A stretch of DNA of 35,383 nucleotides from an uncultured Bacilli bacterium (GTDB taxonomy: Bacteria; Bacillota_I; Bacilli_A; RF39; UBA660): assembly GCA_934130235.1 (NCBI GenBank), contig CAKOXU010000008.1, positions 1-35,383 of the forward strand, read 5' to 3'. The notes under the pieces are model-generated. The model had not been told where the DNA came from. It saw only the letters and a list, made by a program, of their open reading frames with translations, and searched no databases. A program made the position numbers and the translations under genes. Below are positions 13,732 through 23,479 of the stretch, piece by piece (position 1 is the first letter of the stretch; each line of letters starts with the position of its first letter).

Positions 13732-16700
13732 TTAATCCAATAACTCTTGTTCTAGTGCTTCTAATGGTTCTTCTTTTAATCCCTCTAATTCAAGCTTATA
13801 ATTTATATCTCTATATTTTTTAGCGCCTGTACCAGCAGGAATTAATTTACCAAGAATAACATTTTCTTTTAATCCCTCTAACTTATCTATCTTACCATGT
13901 ATTGCAGCATCTGTAAGTATTCTAGTTGTTTCTTGGAATGATGCAGCTGATAAGAATGAATCCGTCTCTAGAGATGCTTTTGTAATACCTAAAAGTACTG
14001 GTTTTCCAAGTGATGGTTTCTTTCCTTCTAGTATTAATTTTTTGTTTTCATCAGTAAATTTATTTATATTAACCATTGTACCTGGTAAGAATAATGAATC
14101 ACCAGAGTTAACAATTTTTATTCTAGAAATCATACGTTTCGCGATAATTTCAACATGCTTATCAGATATATCAACACCTTGTGAACGATATACTTTTTGT
14201 GTTTCAGATAGAATATATTGTTGAGTTGTAATAGGATCTGTAACAACTAATAATTCTTTTGGTGATACTGCACCATAAGTTAATTTTGTACCAGCTTTTA
14301 CTTCTTGATTTAACTCTACATTTAATTTAACATTATAATTTGTAGTATGTTTACGTGTCTCAACATCGTTTTTAATATAAATTATATATTTTCCGTTATC
14401 TTCTTCTATCTTAGATACAACACCATTAATTTCAGCTATTGTAGCCTTTCCTTTAGGATTACGTGCTTCAAACAACTCTTGTACACGTGGTAAACCTTGA
14501 GTTATATCGTCTCCTGCTACTCCACCAGTGTTGAAAGTTCTCATGGTTAACTGAGTACCTGGTTCACCGATTGATTGAGCAGCCATAATACCTACAGCTT
14601 CTCCCTCTTCTACTATTTGACCTGTAGCTAAATTACGTCCATAGCATTTACAACATACTCCATGTTCTGTTTTACAAGTAAGTACTGATCTAATAGGTAC
14701 TTTTGTTATACCAGCTGCTATTATTTTATCAGCTAATTGTTCTGTTATATATGTATTTCTTTCACAAATAACTTCTTTTGTCTCTGGATGCAATATCTTT
14801 TTATTAGTAAATCTACCTAATATACGGTCATACAATGATTCTATTACAGTTCCATCGTTCTCATTTATAAATGCTTCTACTACTGTACCTGCCTCAGTTC
14901 CACAATCATCTTCTTTTACGATTATATCTTGTACAACATCTACTAATCTACGTGTCAAATATCCAGCATCTGCTGTTTTTAATGCTGTATCAACAGCACC
15001 TTTACGAGTACCATGAGTTGACAAGAAGAACTCGTTAACTGTAATACCTTCTGAGAATGAAGATATAACTGGGATTTCTTCTGATTGTCCATTAGGTTTA
15101 GAGAATAATCCTCTCATACCTACCAATTGAGTATATGATCCCATATCACCACGGGCCTTAGATGTCATCATTATACAAATTGGGTTATCTGGATCATTAG
15201 CAACCATTTCCTCTAACTCAGCTTGAATTTGTTTTTTCGCATCTGTCCATATAGATACTACTTTTTCATATCTCTCTTGATTTGTTATTAAACCACGTTT
15301 AAATTGTTTATTTACTTGATCAACTAAATCTTGACTGCGAGCTATTATTTCAGGCTTTTTAACAGATTCTTTTACATCAGATATTGCAATTGAAATACCA
15401 GAAAGTGTTGAATACTTAAATCCTAAATCTTTCAATTTATCAAGCATAACAGATGTTTCTGTTGTTTGATAGCGTTTATATATTTGTGCAATTAACTTAG
15501 ATAGTACACCCTTGTTAAATGCTGCTGTTATAGGCATTTTAGCTATTTCTTCTTTAATATTTTTACCCATGTCAATAAAATACTTAGACGGAGTAATTTT
15601 TTCTATATTTTCACTTGTTCCCTCATTTATAAATTGGAATGTATCAGGGAAGATTTCATTAAATAGAATCTTACCTGGAGTAGTAACTAAATACTTATTC
15701 ATATACTTATCAGGGAATAATTTATGTTTAAATGATTTTACTGGAAGAGCAATTCTTGTATGTAAGGTAATCTCTCTTCTTTCATAGCTCATCAAAACTT
15801 CATCTGGGCTCTTAAATACTCTACCTTCACCAGGCAATCCAGCTTTTTCTATAGTTATATAATAGTTTCCTAAAACCATATCCTGTCCTGGTGTAACTAT
15901 TGGTTTACCATCAGATGGTTTTAGTATGTTATTAGCACCCAACATAAGTATTCTAGCTTCTGCCTGAGCTTCTTCTGTGATTGGAACGTGTACAGCCATC
16001 TGATCTCCATCGAAGTCTGCATTGAATGCAGCACATACAAGTGGATGCAAACGAATAGAACGTCCTTCTATTAATTTAGGTTCAAACGCTTGAATACCAA
16101 GTCTATGTAAAGTTGGGGCACGGTTTAACATGACAGGGTGTTCATGAATTTTTTCTTCTACTATATCCCATACTCTTGGATCTTGATTATCAATCATACG
16201 TTTAGCTACCTTAATATTAGAAGCTATCTCTTTAGAAACTAATCCATTTATAACATGTGGTTTAAATAACTCTAACGCCATTTCTTTTGGTATACCACAT
16301 TCATACATTTTTAAACTTGGTCCTACTACTATAACTGAACGTCCAGAATAGTCAACACGTTTTCCAAGTAAGTTTTGACGGAAACGTCCTTGTTTACCCT
16401 TTAACATACTGGCTAAAGATTTTAAAGGTCTATTTCCTGCTCCTGTAATATTACGTCCACGTCTACCATTATCAAATAAAGCATCAACTGCTTCTTGAAG
16501 CATACGTTTTTCATTTTGAATAATTATTGATGGAGCACCTAATTCCATTAATTTTTTTAAACGATTATTACGATTTATAACACGTCTATATAAATCATTA
16601 AGATCACTAGTAGCAAATCTACCACCATCTAATTGAATCATAGGTCTAAGTTCAGGTGGTATTACTGGAAGTGCAGTTAATATCATCCACTCAGGTCTAT

Positions 16701-17367
16701 TTCCTGATTCTAAAAATGCATTTAATACGTCTAATCTTTTAATCAAACGAATTCTTTTTTGACTAGTTGAATCTTTAATACTTTCAATTTCTTCTTTTAA
16801 TTCTTTTACTTCTTTTTCAAGATCTACTTGTTCAAGTAATTCCTTGATTGCTTGAGCTCCCATACCAACTTTAAAGCTATTTCCATATTTTTCATAATAT
16901 GCACGATATTCTTTATCAGAAATAGTTTGTTTTTTCTCTAAAGGTGCACTTCCTGGATCCAATACTACATAACTTACAAAGTATAATACTTCTTCCAAAT
17001 CTCTTGGAGACATATCTAATACTAATCCCATACGTGATGGAACACCTTTAAAGAACCAAATATGAGATACTGGAGTTGCAAGTTCAATATGTCCCATACG
17101 TTCACGTCTTACCTTTGAGCTTGTAACTTCAACTCCACATCTATCACATACAATATTTTTATATCTTAATCTTTTGTATTTACCGCAAGCACATTCATAG
17201 TCCTTTGTTGGTCCAAATATTTTTTCACAAAACAATCCGTCTCTTTCTGGTCTTAACGTTCTGTAATTAATTGTTTCTGCTTTTTTTACTTCACCATATG
17301 ACCAAGAACGAATCTTTTCAGGAGATGCAATACTTATTCTTAAACCTTCAAAATTATTTACATCCAT
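13732..17367 (-). CDS. rpoC: DNA-directed RNA polymerase subunit beta'
   Basis: This is the catalytic largest subunit of RNA polymerase. At 1211 aa it matches the Firmicute length and lacks the long insertion found in Proteobacteria. The N-terminal zinc finger is complete (CACGK, then CDRCG), followed by the lid/rudder region. The metal-binding loop NADFDGDQMAVH supplies the three catalytic aspartates. The bridge-helix and trigger-loop region contains GEPGTQLTMRTFNTGG. The second zinc site is formed by DCGTE with CKTEHGVCCKCYG. Its ATG overlaps the rpoB stop as TAATG, so the two subunits are translated in step. The C-terminus is acidic (EALEQELLD). It ends the rpoBC unit; a hairpin terminator follows at 13687-13724. 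Confidence 0.99.
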   Translation of the reverse strand: MDVNNFEGLRISIASPEKIRSWSYGEVKKAETINYRTLRPERDGLFCEKIFGPTKDYECACGKYKRLRYKNIVCDRCGVEVTSSKVRRERMGHIELATPVSHIWFFKGVPSRMGLVLDMSPRDLEEVLYFVSYVVLDPGSAPLEKKQTISDKEYRAYYEKYGNSFKVGMGAQAIKELLEQVDLEKEVKELKEEIESIKDSTSQKRIRLIKRLDVLNAFLESGNRPEWMILTALPVIPPELRPMIQLDGGRFATSDLNDLYRRVINRNNRLKKLMELGAPSIIIQNEKRMLQEAVDALFDNGRRGRNITGAGNRPLKSLASMLKGKQGRFRQNLLGKRVDYSGRSVIVVGPSLKMYECGIPKEMALELFKPHVINGLVSKEIASNIKVAKRMIDNQDPRVWDIVEEKIHEHPVMLNRAPTLHRLGIQAFEPKLIEGRSIRLHPLVCAAFNADFDGDQMAVHVPITEEAQAEARILMLGANNILKPSDGKPIVTPGQDMVLGNYYITIEKAGLPGEGRVFKSPDEVLMSYERREITLHTRIALPVKSFKHKLFPDKYMNKYLVTTPGKILFNEIFPDTFQFINEGTSENIEKITPSKYFIDMGKNIKEEIAKMPITAAFNKGVLSKLIAQIYKRYQTTETSVMLDKLKDLGFKYSTLSGISIAISDVKESVKKPEIIARSQDLVDQVNKQFKRGLITNQERYEKVVSIWTDAKKQIQAELEEMVANDPDNPICIMMTSKARGDMGSYTQLVGMRGLFSKPNGQSEEIPVISSFSEGITVNEFFLSTHGTRKGAVDTALKTADAGYLTRRLVDVVQDIIVKEDDCGTEAGTVVEAFINENDGTVIESLYDRILGRFTNKKILHPETKEVICERNTYITEQLADKIIAAGITKVPIRSVLTCKTEHGVCCKCYGRNLATGQIVEEGEAVGIMAAQSIGEPGTQLTMRTFNTGGVAGDDITQGLPRVQELFEARNPKGKATIAEINGVVSKIEEDNGKYIIYIKNDVETRKHTTNYNVKLNVELNQEVKAGTKLTYGAVSPKELLVVTDPITTQQYILSETQKVYRSQGVDISDKHVEIIAKRMISRIKIVNSGDSLFLPGTMVNINKFTDENKKLILEGKKPSLGKPVLLGITKASLETDSFLSAASFQETTRILTDAAIHGKIDKLEGLKENVILGKLIPAGTGAKKYRDINYKLELEGLKEEPLEALEQELLD

Positions 17368-20300
17368 TATTCTTCATCCCCCTCTGCTTCTTCATTTTCA
17401 AAGTCCTCATCAAGATCGTCATACTCATCATCTATGTCATCATTATATTCTTCTTCTAAATCATCAGTATAATCTTCCATATCTTCTTTATCATCATCAC
17501 CTATTTTATTTACTTCTACTTCTGCTTTAGGTTGCGATAAAGTCGTATCCTTATCCTGTTCTTCTAGATCTTTTAACTCAACTAAATTACCCATTTCATT
17601 TAGTATAGTTATATCAAGACCTAAAGCTTGGAATTCTTTTATTAATACTCTAAAGCTTTCTGGTATTCCAGGTTTTGGTATTGGTGTACCTTTTACTAAA
17701 GCTTCATATACCTTAACACGTCCGATAACATCATCAGACTTAACTGTCATCATCTCTTGTAATACATGTGCAGCACCATATGCATAAAGTGCCCATACTT
17801 CCATTTCTCCAAATCTTTGACCACCAAATTGTGCTTTACCACCTAATGGTTGTTGTGTAACCATACTATATGGTCCTGTCGAACGTGCATGAAGTTTATC
17901 ATCAACCATATGATGTAATTTAATCATGTACATTATTCCAACACTTATACGATTGTCAAATGGTTCTCCCGTTCTACCATCATAAAGAACAGTTTTTCCA
18001 TCTTCATCTATACCAGCTTCTTTTAAGGCATCTATTATTTCAGATCTCTCAGCTCCACTAAATACTGGAGTGGCTACATAAATACCTAATTTTTTAGCAG
18101 CAGCACCTAAGTGCATTTCTAATACTTGTCCTAAATTCATACGAGAAGGAACTCCCATTGGATTAAGTAATATGTCTACTGGTGTTCCATCAGCTAAATA
18201 TGGCATATCCTCTGAAGGAAGTACAAGTGATACAACACCTTTGTTTCCATGACGTCCGGCCATTTTATCTCCAACAGTTATTTTACGTTTTTGTGCGATA
18301 TATACACGAATTATCTTTGATACACCTGCTGGTAATTCATCTGTATCTTCCTTTGTAAATACTTTAATATCGTGAACTATACCTTCACCACCATGCGGTA
18401 CACGTAAAGATGTATCTCTTACTTCACGAGTCTTTTCTCCAAATATAGCATGTAATAATTTTTCCTCACTAGTAAGTTCAGCCATACCTTTTGGTGTTAC
18501 TTTACCAACTAATATATCATCATCATGTACTTCAGTACCTATACGAATAAGTCCATTTTCATCTAGGTTTTTACGAGCTTCCTCAGATACGTTTGGTATA
18601 TCACGAGTAAATTCCTCTGATCCTAATTTAGTATCTCTACACTCTATTTGATAGTCTTGAATATGTATTGATGTATAAACATCATCTCTTACCAATCTCT
18701 CATTTAATATTACAGCATCCTCATAGTTATAACCGTTAAAATTCATAAATGCTACTGTTACATTTCTTCCTAATGCCATTTCACCTTTATCAGTTGATGG
18801 TCCATCAGCTATAACTTGATCTTTTAATACTTTATCTTTAGCTCTAACTATAGGTATTTGATGGTAACAAGTACCAGCATTACTTCTTTCGTATCCATTT
18901 AAATAGTAAGTATCATTTCCACCTTTTGTTTTTATTACTATCTTTCTAGCATCTACATAATCTACTATACCATCTGCTTTAGCAGTTATAACAGCGCCAG
19001 AATCTCTAGCTGATATAGCCTCTATTCCAGTTCCTACTATAGGAGCTTCTACTTTTAATAATGGTATTGCTTGACGTTGCATGTTAGCACCCATAAGTGC
19101 ACGTTTACCATCATCGTGCTCCAAGAATGGAATACCTGCTGTAGTAATAGATACAACCTGTTGACTTGATACGTCGATATAATCTACATCTGTACTATTA
19201 ATCATTATATTTTCACCACGGAAACGAACAGGCACTGTTTTATCTACAAAGCAATCATTTTCATCTAATTTAACTGTTGCTTGAGAAATATGATAATCTA
19301 ATTCTTCATCTGCAGTCATATATCTAACTTCATCTGTTAATTTACCATTTTCTACTTTTCTATATGGAGTCATTATAAATCCATATTCATCAACTTTTGC
19401 ATAACTTGCAAGTGAAGTTATAAGTCCTATATTAGGTCCTTCCGGAGACTCTATTGGACAAAGTCTACCATAATGAGACGGATTAACGTCACGAACCTCC
19501 ATACCTGCTCTATCACGAGTAAGTCCTCCTGGTCCTAATGAAGATAAACGTCTTTTATTTGCTAATTCAGCAACTGGATTTGTTTGATCCATAAATTGAG
19601 ATAACTGACTGCTTCCAAAAAACTCTTTCATAGCAGCAGTAAGCGGTCTAATATTTATCAAAGTTTTTGGTGATACTTCAGCTATTTCTTGAGTACTCAT
19701 ACGATCGCGAATAACTCTCTCAACACGTGAAATACCTACTCTAAATTGATTTTGTAAAAGCTCTCCTACTTGTCTTACACGACGATTTGATAGGTGATCA
19801 ATTTCATCATATGAACCAATACCTTCGTGTAAATTTAAATAATAAGATACTGCAGCATAAACATCAGAAATTGTAAGTCTTTTAACATCTATACTCTGAT
19901 CATTTCCTATAATTTTTACAATCTTATTTGGATTTATCTTAGAATATACTTTAATAATTTGTACCTTATTAAATGAATCTAATTCTTCATTAATCATTAC
20001 TTCTTTAATTCCATAGCCATCTTTTAAAACTTGTTTCAAAGTTTCCAATACAGCCTTATCAATCAAAGTCCCCTCTTTAATTTCAACATCGTTAAATTTA
20101 ATTGTCTCAGCTAAAGTACAGCCATATAATCTATCAGCTACATTTAATTTACGGTTAAACTTATAACGTCCTACCTTAGCTAAATCATATCTAAATACAT
20201 CAAAAAATCTAGATATTAATTGGTTCTTCGCACTATCAAGTGTTGAAGGCTCTCCTGGTCTTAATTTAGAATGAATATCAATTAATGACTCATCTGTGTT

Positions 20301-20984
20301 TTTATTTGTATCTTTCTCAATAGTACGCATAATATAGTCATCTTCACCAAATAAATCAACTATATCTGCATCACTAGAAAGTCCAAGAGCTCTAAGTAAT
20401 GTCGTTACTGGAACTTTTCTAGTTCTATCAATACGACAATAAATAACATCTCTTGCATCTGTTTCAAATTCCAACCATGTTCCACGTGTAGGTATTATTT
20501 GAGATGTAATTACATTTTTACCATTTTTTTTATCTATTTCGCGTGAAAAATATACACTTGGTGAACGAACTAATTGTGATACTATAACACGTTCAGCTCC
20601 ATTTATTACAAATGAACCACCGTCAGTCATTATAGGCATATCGCCTAAATAAATTTCTTGTTCTTTTACTTCACCAGTTTCTTGATTAAAAAGGCGTGCT
20701 TGAACTTTTAAAGGTGATGCATATGTAGCATATCTATCTTTACATCCTTTTATTGAATATCTTGGCTCTTCGAATGAATATTCTCCAAATTCAAGCGTTA
20801 AATTTCCAGTAAAGCTTTCTACTGGAAAAATATCTTCAAATACTTCCTTAATACCTTCAGTCATAAACCATTCATATGATTTTTTTTGAATATCAAGTAA
20901 ATTATTTAACTCTATTGCATTTTTAGTTTTTGCATAACTTCTTCTTTCTCGGTAATCACCGAATTTTTTAACTGTATAAGCCAC
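17367..20984 (-). CDS. rpoB: DNA-directed RNA polymerase subunit beta
   Basis: This is the second catalytic subunit of RNA polymerase (1205 aa). Landmarks are SPSVYFSRE in the protrusion, the rifampicin-pocket segment GSSQLSQFMDQTNP followed by ELANKRRLSSLGPGGLTRDR, GYNYEDAV, GDKMAGRHGNKG and GGKAQFGGQRFGEME. The pocket carries Asn (codon 19557-19559) where E. coli has His526. That same change underlies the natural rifampicin resistance described for Spiroplasma, so intrinsic resistance is predicted. The last 43 residues are an acidic tail, 29 Asp or Glu, longer and more acidic than I would expect. The start codon is GTG at 20984 behind GGGGTG. It is transcribed from its own promoter (21045-21073) and separated from rplJL by a terminator. 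Confidence 0.99.
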   Translation of the reverse strand: MAYTVKKFGDYRERRSYAKTKNAIELNNLLDIQKKSYEWFMTEGIKEVFEDIFPVESFTGNLTLEFGEYSFEEPRYSIKGCKDRYATYASPLKVQARLFNQETGEVKEQEIYLGDMPIMTDGGSFVINGAERVIVSQLVRSPSVYFSREIDKKNGKNVITSQIIPTRGTWLEFETDARDVIYCRIDRTRKVPVTTLLRALGLSSDADIVDLFGEDDYIMRTIEKDTNKNTDESLIDIHSKLRPGEPSTLDSAKNQLISRFFDVFRYDLAKVGRYKFNRKLNVADRLYGCTLAETIKFNDVEIKEGTLIDKAVLETLKQVLKDGYGIKEVMINEELDSFNKVQIIKVYSKINPNKIVKIIGNDQSIDVKRLTISDVYAAVSYYLNLHEGIGSYDEIDHLSNRRVRQVGELLQNQFRVGISRVERVIRDRMSTQEIAEVSPKTLINIRPLTAAMKEFFGSSQLSQFMDQTNPVAELANKRRLSSLGPGGLTRDRAGMEVRDVNPSHYGRLCPIESPEGPNIGLITSLASYAKVDEYGFIMTPYRKVENGKLTDEVRYMTADEELDYHISQATVKLDENDCFVDKTVPVRFRGENIMINSTDVDYIDVSSQQVVSITTAGIPFLEHDDGKRALMGANMQRQAIPLLKVEAPIVGTGIEAISARDSGAVITAKADGIVDYVDARKIVIKTKGGNDTYYLNGYERSNAGTCYHQIPIVRAKDKVLKDQVIADGPSTDKGEMALGRNVTVAFMNFNGYNYEDAVILNERLVRDDVYTSIHIQDYQIECRDTKLGSEEFTRDIPNVSEEARKNLDENGLIRIGTEVHDDDILVGKVTPKGMAELTSEEKLLHAIFGEKTREVRDTSLRVPHGGEGIVHDIKVFTKEDTDELPAGVSKIIRVYIAQKRKITVGDKMAGRHGNKGVVSLVLPSEDMPYLADGTPVDILLNPMGVPSRMNLGQVLEMHLGAAAKKLGIYVATPVFSGAERSEIIDALKEAGIDEDGKTVLYDGRTGEPFDNRISVGIMYMIKLHHMVDDKLHARSTGPYSMVTQQPLGGKAQFGGQRFGEMEVWALYAYGAAHVLQEMMTVKSDDVIGRVKVYEALVKGTPIPKPGIPESFRVLIKEFQALGLDITILNEMGNLVELKDLEEQDKDTTLSQPKAEVEVNKIGDDDKEDMEDYTDDLEEEYNDDIDDEYDDLDEDFENEEAEGDEE

Positions 20985-21010
20985 TCTTTCACCCCATCAA
21001 CTATTAATTT

Positions 21011-21032
21011 GCATGTAAAATTAAACACATGC
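21011..21032 (-). promoter_or_regulatory. Hairpin in the rpoB leader
   Basis: GCATGT and ACATGC pair across a ten-base loop, between the rpoB promoter and the GTG start. No U-run follows, so it is not a terminator. It may affect mRNA stability or translation of rpoB. Confidence 0.4.
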
Positions 21033-21044
21033 CGTCAACTTATA

Positions 21045-21073
21045 ATTTTACTACTTTTAAGTCAATAAGTCAA
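21045..21073 (-). promoter_or_regulatory. Promoter of rpoB-rpoC
   Basis: TTGACT (21068-21073), 17 bases, TAAAAT (21045-21050) on the reverse strand. A second TTGACT-like sequence lies inside the spacer. Confidence 0.7.
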
Positions 21074-21103
21074 TCATTATAAGTAATTTTTTTATATTTT
21101 ATA

Positions 21104-21138
21104 AAACGACTAAAGCCCATACTAATAAGTACAGGCTT
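21104..21138 (-). terminator. Terminator or attenuator between rplL and rpoB
   Basis: AAGCCTGTAC and GTATGGGCTT form a 10-bp stem (two G-U pairs) with a 6-base loop. The following T-run is interrupted (TAGTCGTTTT), so partial read-through from rplJL into rpoBC is likely. Confidence 0.6.
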
Positions 21139-21156
21139 AATCCACTTAAATATTTA

Positions 21157-21525
21157 TTATTTTAATTCGATAGTAGCTCCAGCTTCTTCAAATTTAGCTT
21201 TTAACTCTTCAGCTTCAGAAGCAGCAACATTTTCTTTAATTACTCCACCGTTATCAGCGATAGCTTTAGAATCACCTAAACCTAATCCAGTAACTTCCTT
21301 AATTAATTTAATAACAGCTATCTTGTTAGCTCCAGCTGATGCTAATGTTACATTAACAGTTGATGGTGCATCATTACTAGCTGTTTCAGCAGGTGCAGCA
21401 GCAACTGCTACAGCTGATGGATCAACACCAAACTCTTCCTTCATTAAATCTACTACTTCTTTGATTTCTAAAAGACTCATTTCTTTTAAAGAATCGATAA
21501 TTTCTTTTGCGCTTAATTTTGCCAT
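21157..21525 (-). CDS. rplL: Ribosomal protein bL12 (L7/L12)
   Basis: This 122-aa acidic stalk protein recruits translation factors to the ribosome. The N-terminal dimerisation helix (LSAKEIIDSLKEMSLLEIKE) is followed by an Ala-rich hinge (residues about 38-55). The C-terminal factor-binding domain contains KIAVIKLIKEVTGLGLGDSKA. Length and architecture are standard. AAGGAGGAG precedes the ATG, a strong site that suits the several copies of L12 needed per ribosome. It is co-transcribed with rplJ. Confidence 0.99.
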   Translation of the reverse strand: MAKLSAKEIIDSLKEMSLLEIKEVVDLMKEEFGVDPSAVAVAAAPAETASNDAPSTVNVTLASAGANKIAVIKLIKEVTGLGLGDSKAIADNGGVIKENVAASEAEELKAKFEEAGATIELK

Positions 21526-21550
21526 AATTTTCTCCTCCTTCTAATATTTA

Positions 21551-22042
21551 TTAATTTTCTAAATTTTTACTATGTAAATCTAAGCAAATTGCAAAATCCC
21601 TTGGGATTGCCATAAGTCCACTTGCAAACATTGTAAGTAATCCCTCTCTTGATGGAATAGTTGCAAGTTTATTAATCTCTTCTAAACCAGTTACTTTGCC
21701 ATCAACAATTCCTACTTTTACAATTAAGTTTTCATGTTTTTTAGCAAACTCGCAAACTGCTTTAATTGGTTCAATTATATCTTTACCAAAAGCTACGACT
21801 TTAGGTCCATTTAATTCATCAGCAAGATCTATATCTAAATCTTTTAAAGCACGTGCTACTAAAGTATTCTTATAAATCTTTAACTCTGATTCACTTTTTC
21901 TTAAGATTCTTCTAAGTTCCATAGTCTCTGAAACAGTTAAACCATGATTCTCTAAGAATATTAATGAACTAGACTCTTTTACATTTTCTTTTATCTCATC
22001 TATAATCGCTTGCTTTTGTTCAAGAATTTTTGGATTTGCCAT
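21551..22042 (-). CDS. rplJ: Ribosomal protein uL10
   Basis: L10 anchors the L12 dimers to 23S rRNA, forming the base of the ribosomal stalk. The 163-aa sequence has the expected LEQKQAIIDEIKE start, LRKSESELKIYKNTLVARAL near residues 48-67 and GPKVVAFGKD. The C-terminal helix that binds L12 is present and short (DFAICLDLHSKNLEN). The ATG follows GGGAGGTG. The gene is preceded by an L10-leader RNA with an attenuator hairpin, the known site where the L10-L12 complex represses its own synthesis. Confidence 0.98.
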   Translation of the reverse strand: MANPKILEQKQAIIDEIKENVKESSSLIFLENHGLTVSETMELRRILRKSESELKIYKNTLVARALKDLDIDLADELNGPKVVAFGKDIIEPIKAVCEFAKKHENLIVKVGIVDGKVTGLEEINKLATIPSREGLLTMFASGLMAIPRDFAICLDLHSKNLEN

Positions 22043-22057
22043 TGTACACCTCCCATT

Positions 22058-22181
22058 TTTCTCGTACCGTTATAGAAAAAGTCCCACTAACCGTAGGACT
22101 TTATAAAACTTTATAAAAGTTCCTCGGTAGGTAATTAAGATTTCTCTCCTACTGTCTACGGCACTATTTTTCCAAACAACG
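22058..22181 (-). promoter_or_regulatory. L10 leader (autoregulatory RNA for rplJ-rplL)
   Basis: Located between the rplJ promoter and start codon. It contains GACAGTAGGAGAGAAATC and then ACCTACCGAGGAAC. These match the conserved L10-L12 binding element (CCUxCCGAGG) of Firmicute L10 leaders, with GTAGG/CCTAC pairing. A terminator hairpin lies at its 3' end. Confidence 0.85.
22074..22102 (-). terminator. Attenuator hairpin of the L10 leader
   Basis: AAAGTCC (22096-22102) pairs with GGGACTTT (22078-22085), followed by TTC. It lies just upstream of the rplJ ribosome-binding site. Confidence 0.65.
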
Positions 22182-22186
22182 TGTAT

Positions 22187-22215
22187 ATTATAACACAATT
22201 ATTTTAAAATGTAAA
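22187..22215 (-). promoter_or_regulatory. Promoter of rplJ-rplL
   Basis: TTTACA (22210-22215), 17 bases, TATAAT (22187-22192) on the reverse strand. The -35 box begins on the base after the rplA stop codon. Confidence 0.75.
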
Positions 22216-22911
22216 CTAATTTTCAAAACTTGTTGGATCTACCTTAATTCCAGGACCCATTGTAGTTGAGATAGATATATTTAAAACATATTTACCTTTA
22301 ACTTGTGCAGGTTTTGTCTTTAGAATTAATGATACAAAAGACTTAATATTTTCAACTAATTTTGCCTCGTCAAATGAAGTCTTACCAACTAATACAGCAA
22401 CATTTCCATAAGAATCTGTTCTGTATTCAACACGACCCTTTTTAACATCACTTACTGCTTTTGAAACATCCATTGTAACAGTTCCTGTTTTAGGGTTTGG
22501 CATTAAACCTTTAGGTCCTAAAACACGTCCTATTTTTCCTAATGCAGGCATCATATCAGGAGTTGCTATAATAGTATCATAATCAAACCAATTCTCAGTT
22601 GATATTTTCTCTATTAAATCAGTATCTCCTACATAATCAGCACCGGCATCTTTAGCTTCTTGTGCTTTAGCTCCACGAGCAAGTACTAATACAGTTTTAG
22701 TTTTACCAATACCATTTGGAAGTACAGTTGCTCCTCTTAATTGTTGATCTGCTTTTTTAGTATCTAAGTTTAATCTTAATACTAATTCAACAGTTTCATC
22801 AAAATTAGCAGTCTTATTCTCTTTAGCTAGTTTAACAGCTTCTTCTATAGCATATGCTTTATTTTTTTCTATTTTACTAGCTGCTTCTAAATATTTCTTT
22901 CCTCTTTTCAT
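22216..22911 (-). CDS. rplA: Ribosomal protein uL1
   Basis: L1 binds the mobile stalk of 23S rRNA, helps release deacylated tRNA from the E site, and represses its own operon by binding the mRNA leader. The 231-aa protein has the family signature around LGKIGRVLGPKGLMPNPKTG (residues about 120-140) plus VTMDVSKAVSDVKKG and ISTTMGPGIKVD at the C-terminus. AGGAGGG precedes the ATG. It is cotranscribed with rplK from the promoter at 23519-23547. Confidence 0.99.
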   Translation of the reverse strand: MKRGKKYLEAASKIEKNKAYAIEEAVKLAKENKTANFDETVELVLRLNLDTKKADQQLRGATVLPNGIGKTKTVLVLARGAKAQEAKDAGADYVGDTDLIEKISTENWFDYDTIIATPDMMPALGKIGRVLGPKGLMPNPKTGTVTMDVSKAVSDVKKGRVEYRTDSYGNVAVLVGKTSFDEAKLVENIKSFVSLILKTKPAQVKGKYVLNISISTTMGPGIKVDPTSFEN

Positions 22912-22977
22912 AAATACCCTCCTATTTTAATTTTAAAATATTAGTATCGAAAGCGGAATTCGTTACTTATAAATTAA

Positions 22978-23400
22978 TTAATCTTCTACTTTTACACCCA
23001 TGTTTTTAGCAGTTCCTGCTACTATAGTCATGGCTTCTTCAACTGTATAACAATTTAAATCTGGTAATTTTATTTCTGCTATTTCCTTTAATTGTTCCTT
23101 AGTCATATTTCCAACTACTTCATTAGCACCCTTAGAAGATCCCTTTTTAACATTACAAATCTTCTTAATTAAGAATGGAGTTGGTGGAGTTTTAATCACA
23201 AAATCAAAACTTCTATCCTCATATACAGAAATTACAACTGGTAAAACGTCTCCCGTTTTATCTTTAGTTGCATCATTATATTTTGTACAAAACTCTTGTA
23301 AATTTATTCCTGCTGGTCCAAGTACAGTTCCTACTGGAGGAGCTGGTGTTGCTTTACCTGCTGGAATTTGTATTTTTATTTCCTTAACTTTATTTGCCAC
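22978..23400 (-). CDS. rplK: Ribosomal protein uL11
   Basis: L11 binds the GTPase-associated centre of 23S rRNA and is needed for RelA-type stringent signalling and termination. The 140-aa product begins (V)ANKVKEIKIQIPAGKA. The motifs TPAPPVGTVLGPAGINLQEF and FVIKTPPTPFLIKK are typical. The true start is the GTG at 23400; an upstream in-frame GTG at 23409 lies inside the AGGAGGTG ribosome-binding site and is unlikely to be used. First gene of the rplK-rplA unit. A structured leader precedes it. Confidence 0.98.
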   Translation of the reverse strand: MANKVKEIKIQIPAGKATPAPPVGTVLGPAGINLQEFCTKYNDATKDKTGDVLPVVISVYEDRSFDFVIKTPPTPFLIKKICNVKKGSSKGANEVVGNMTKEQLKEIAEIKLPDLNCYTVEEAMTIVAGTAKNMGVKVED

Positions 23401-23427
23401 GAAAAACACCTCCTATAAATTTTTCGC

Positions 23428-23479
23428 TGTGGTACAAATGCTCCGCTTTTCATGAATATCATGACATTTAGCTCCCACA
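23428..23479 (-). promoter_or_regulatory. Probable L1-binding autoregulatory leader of rplK-rplA
   Basis: The reverse strand folds with an outer stem TGTGG/CCACA enclosing GGGAGCT, a hairpin TCATGA-TAT-TCATGA and AGCGGAGC. The position, and the GGGAGC plus ATGA elements around asymmetric loops, resemble L1 operator hairpins that mimic the 23S rRNA site. The assignment rests on position and motif resemblance only. Confidence 0.55.
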
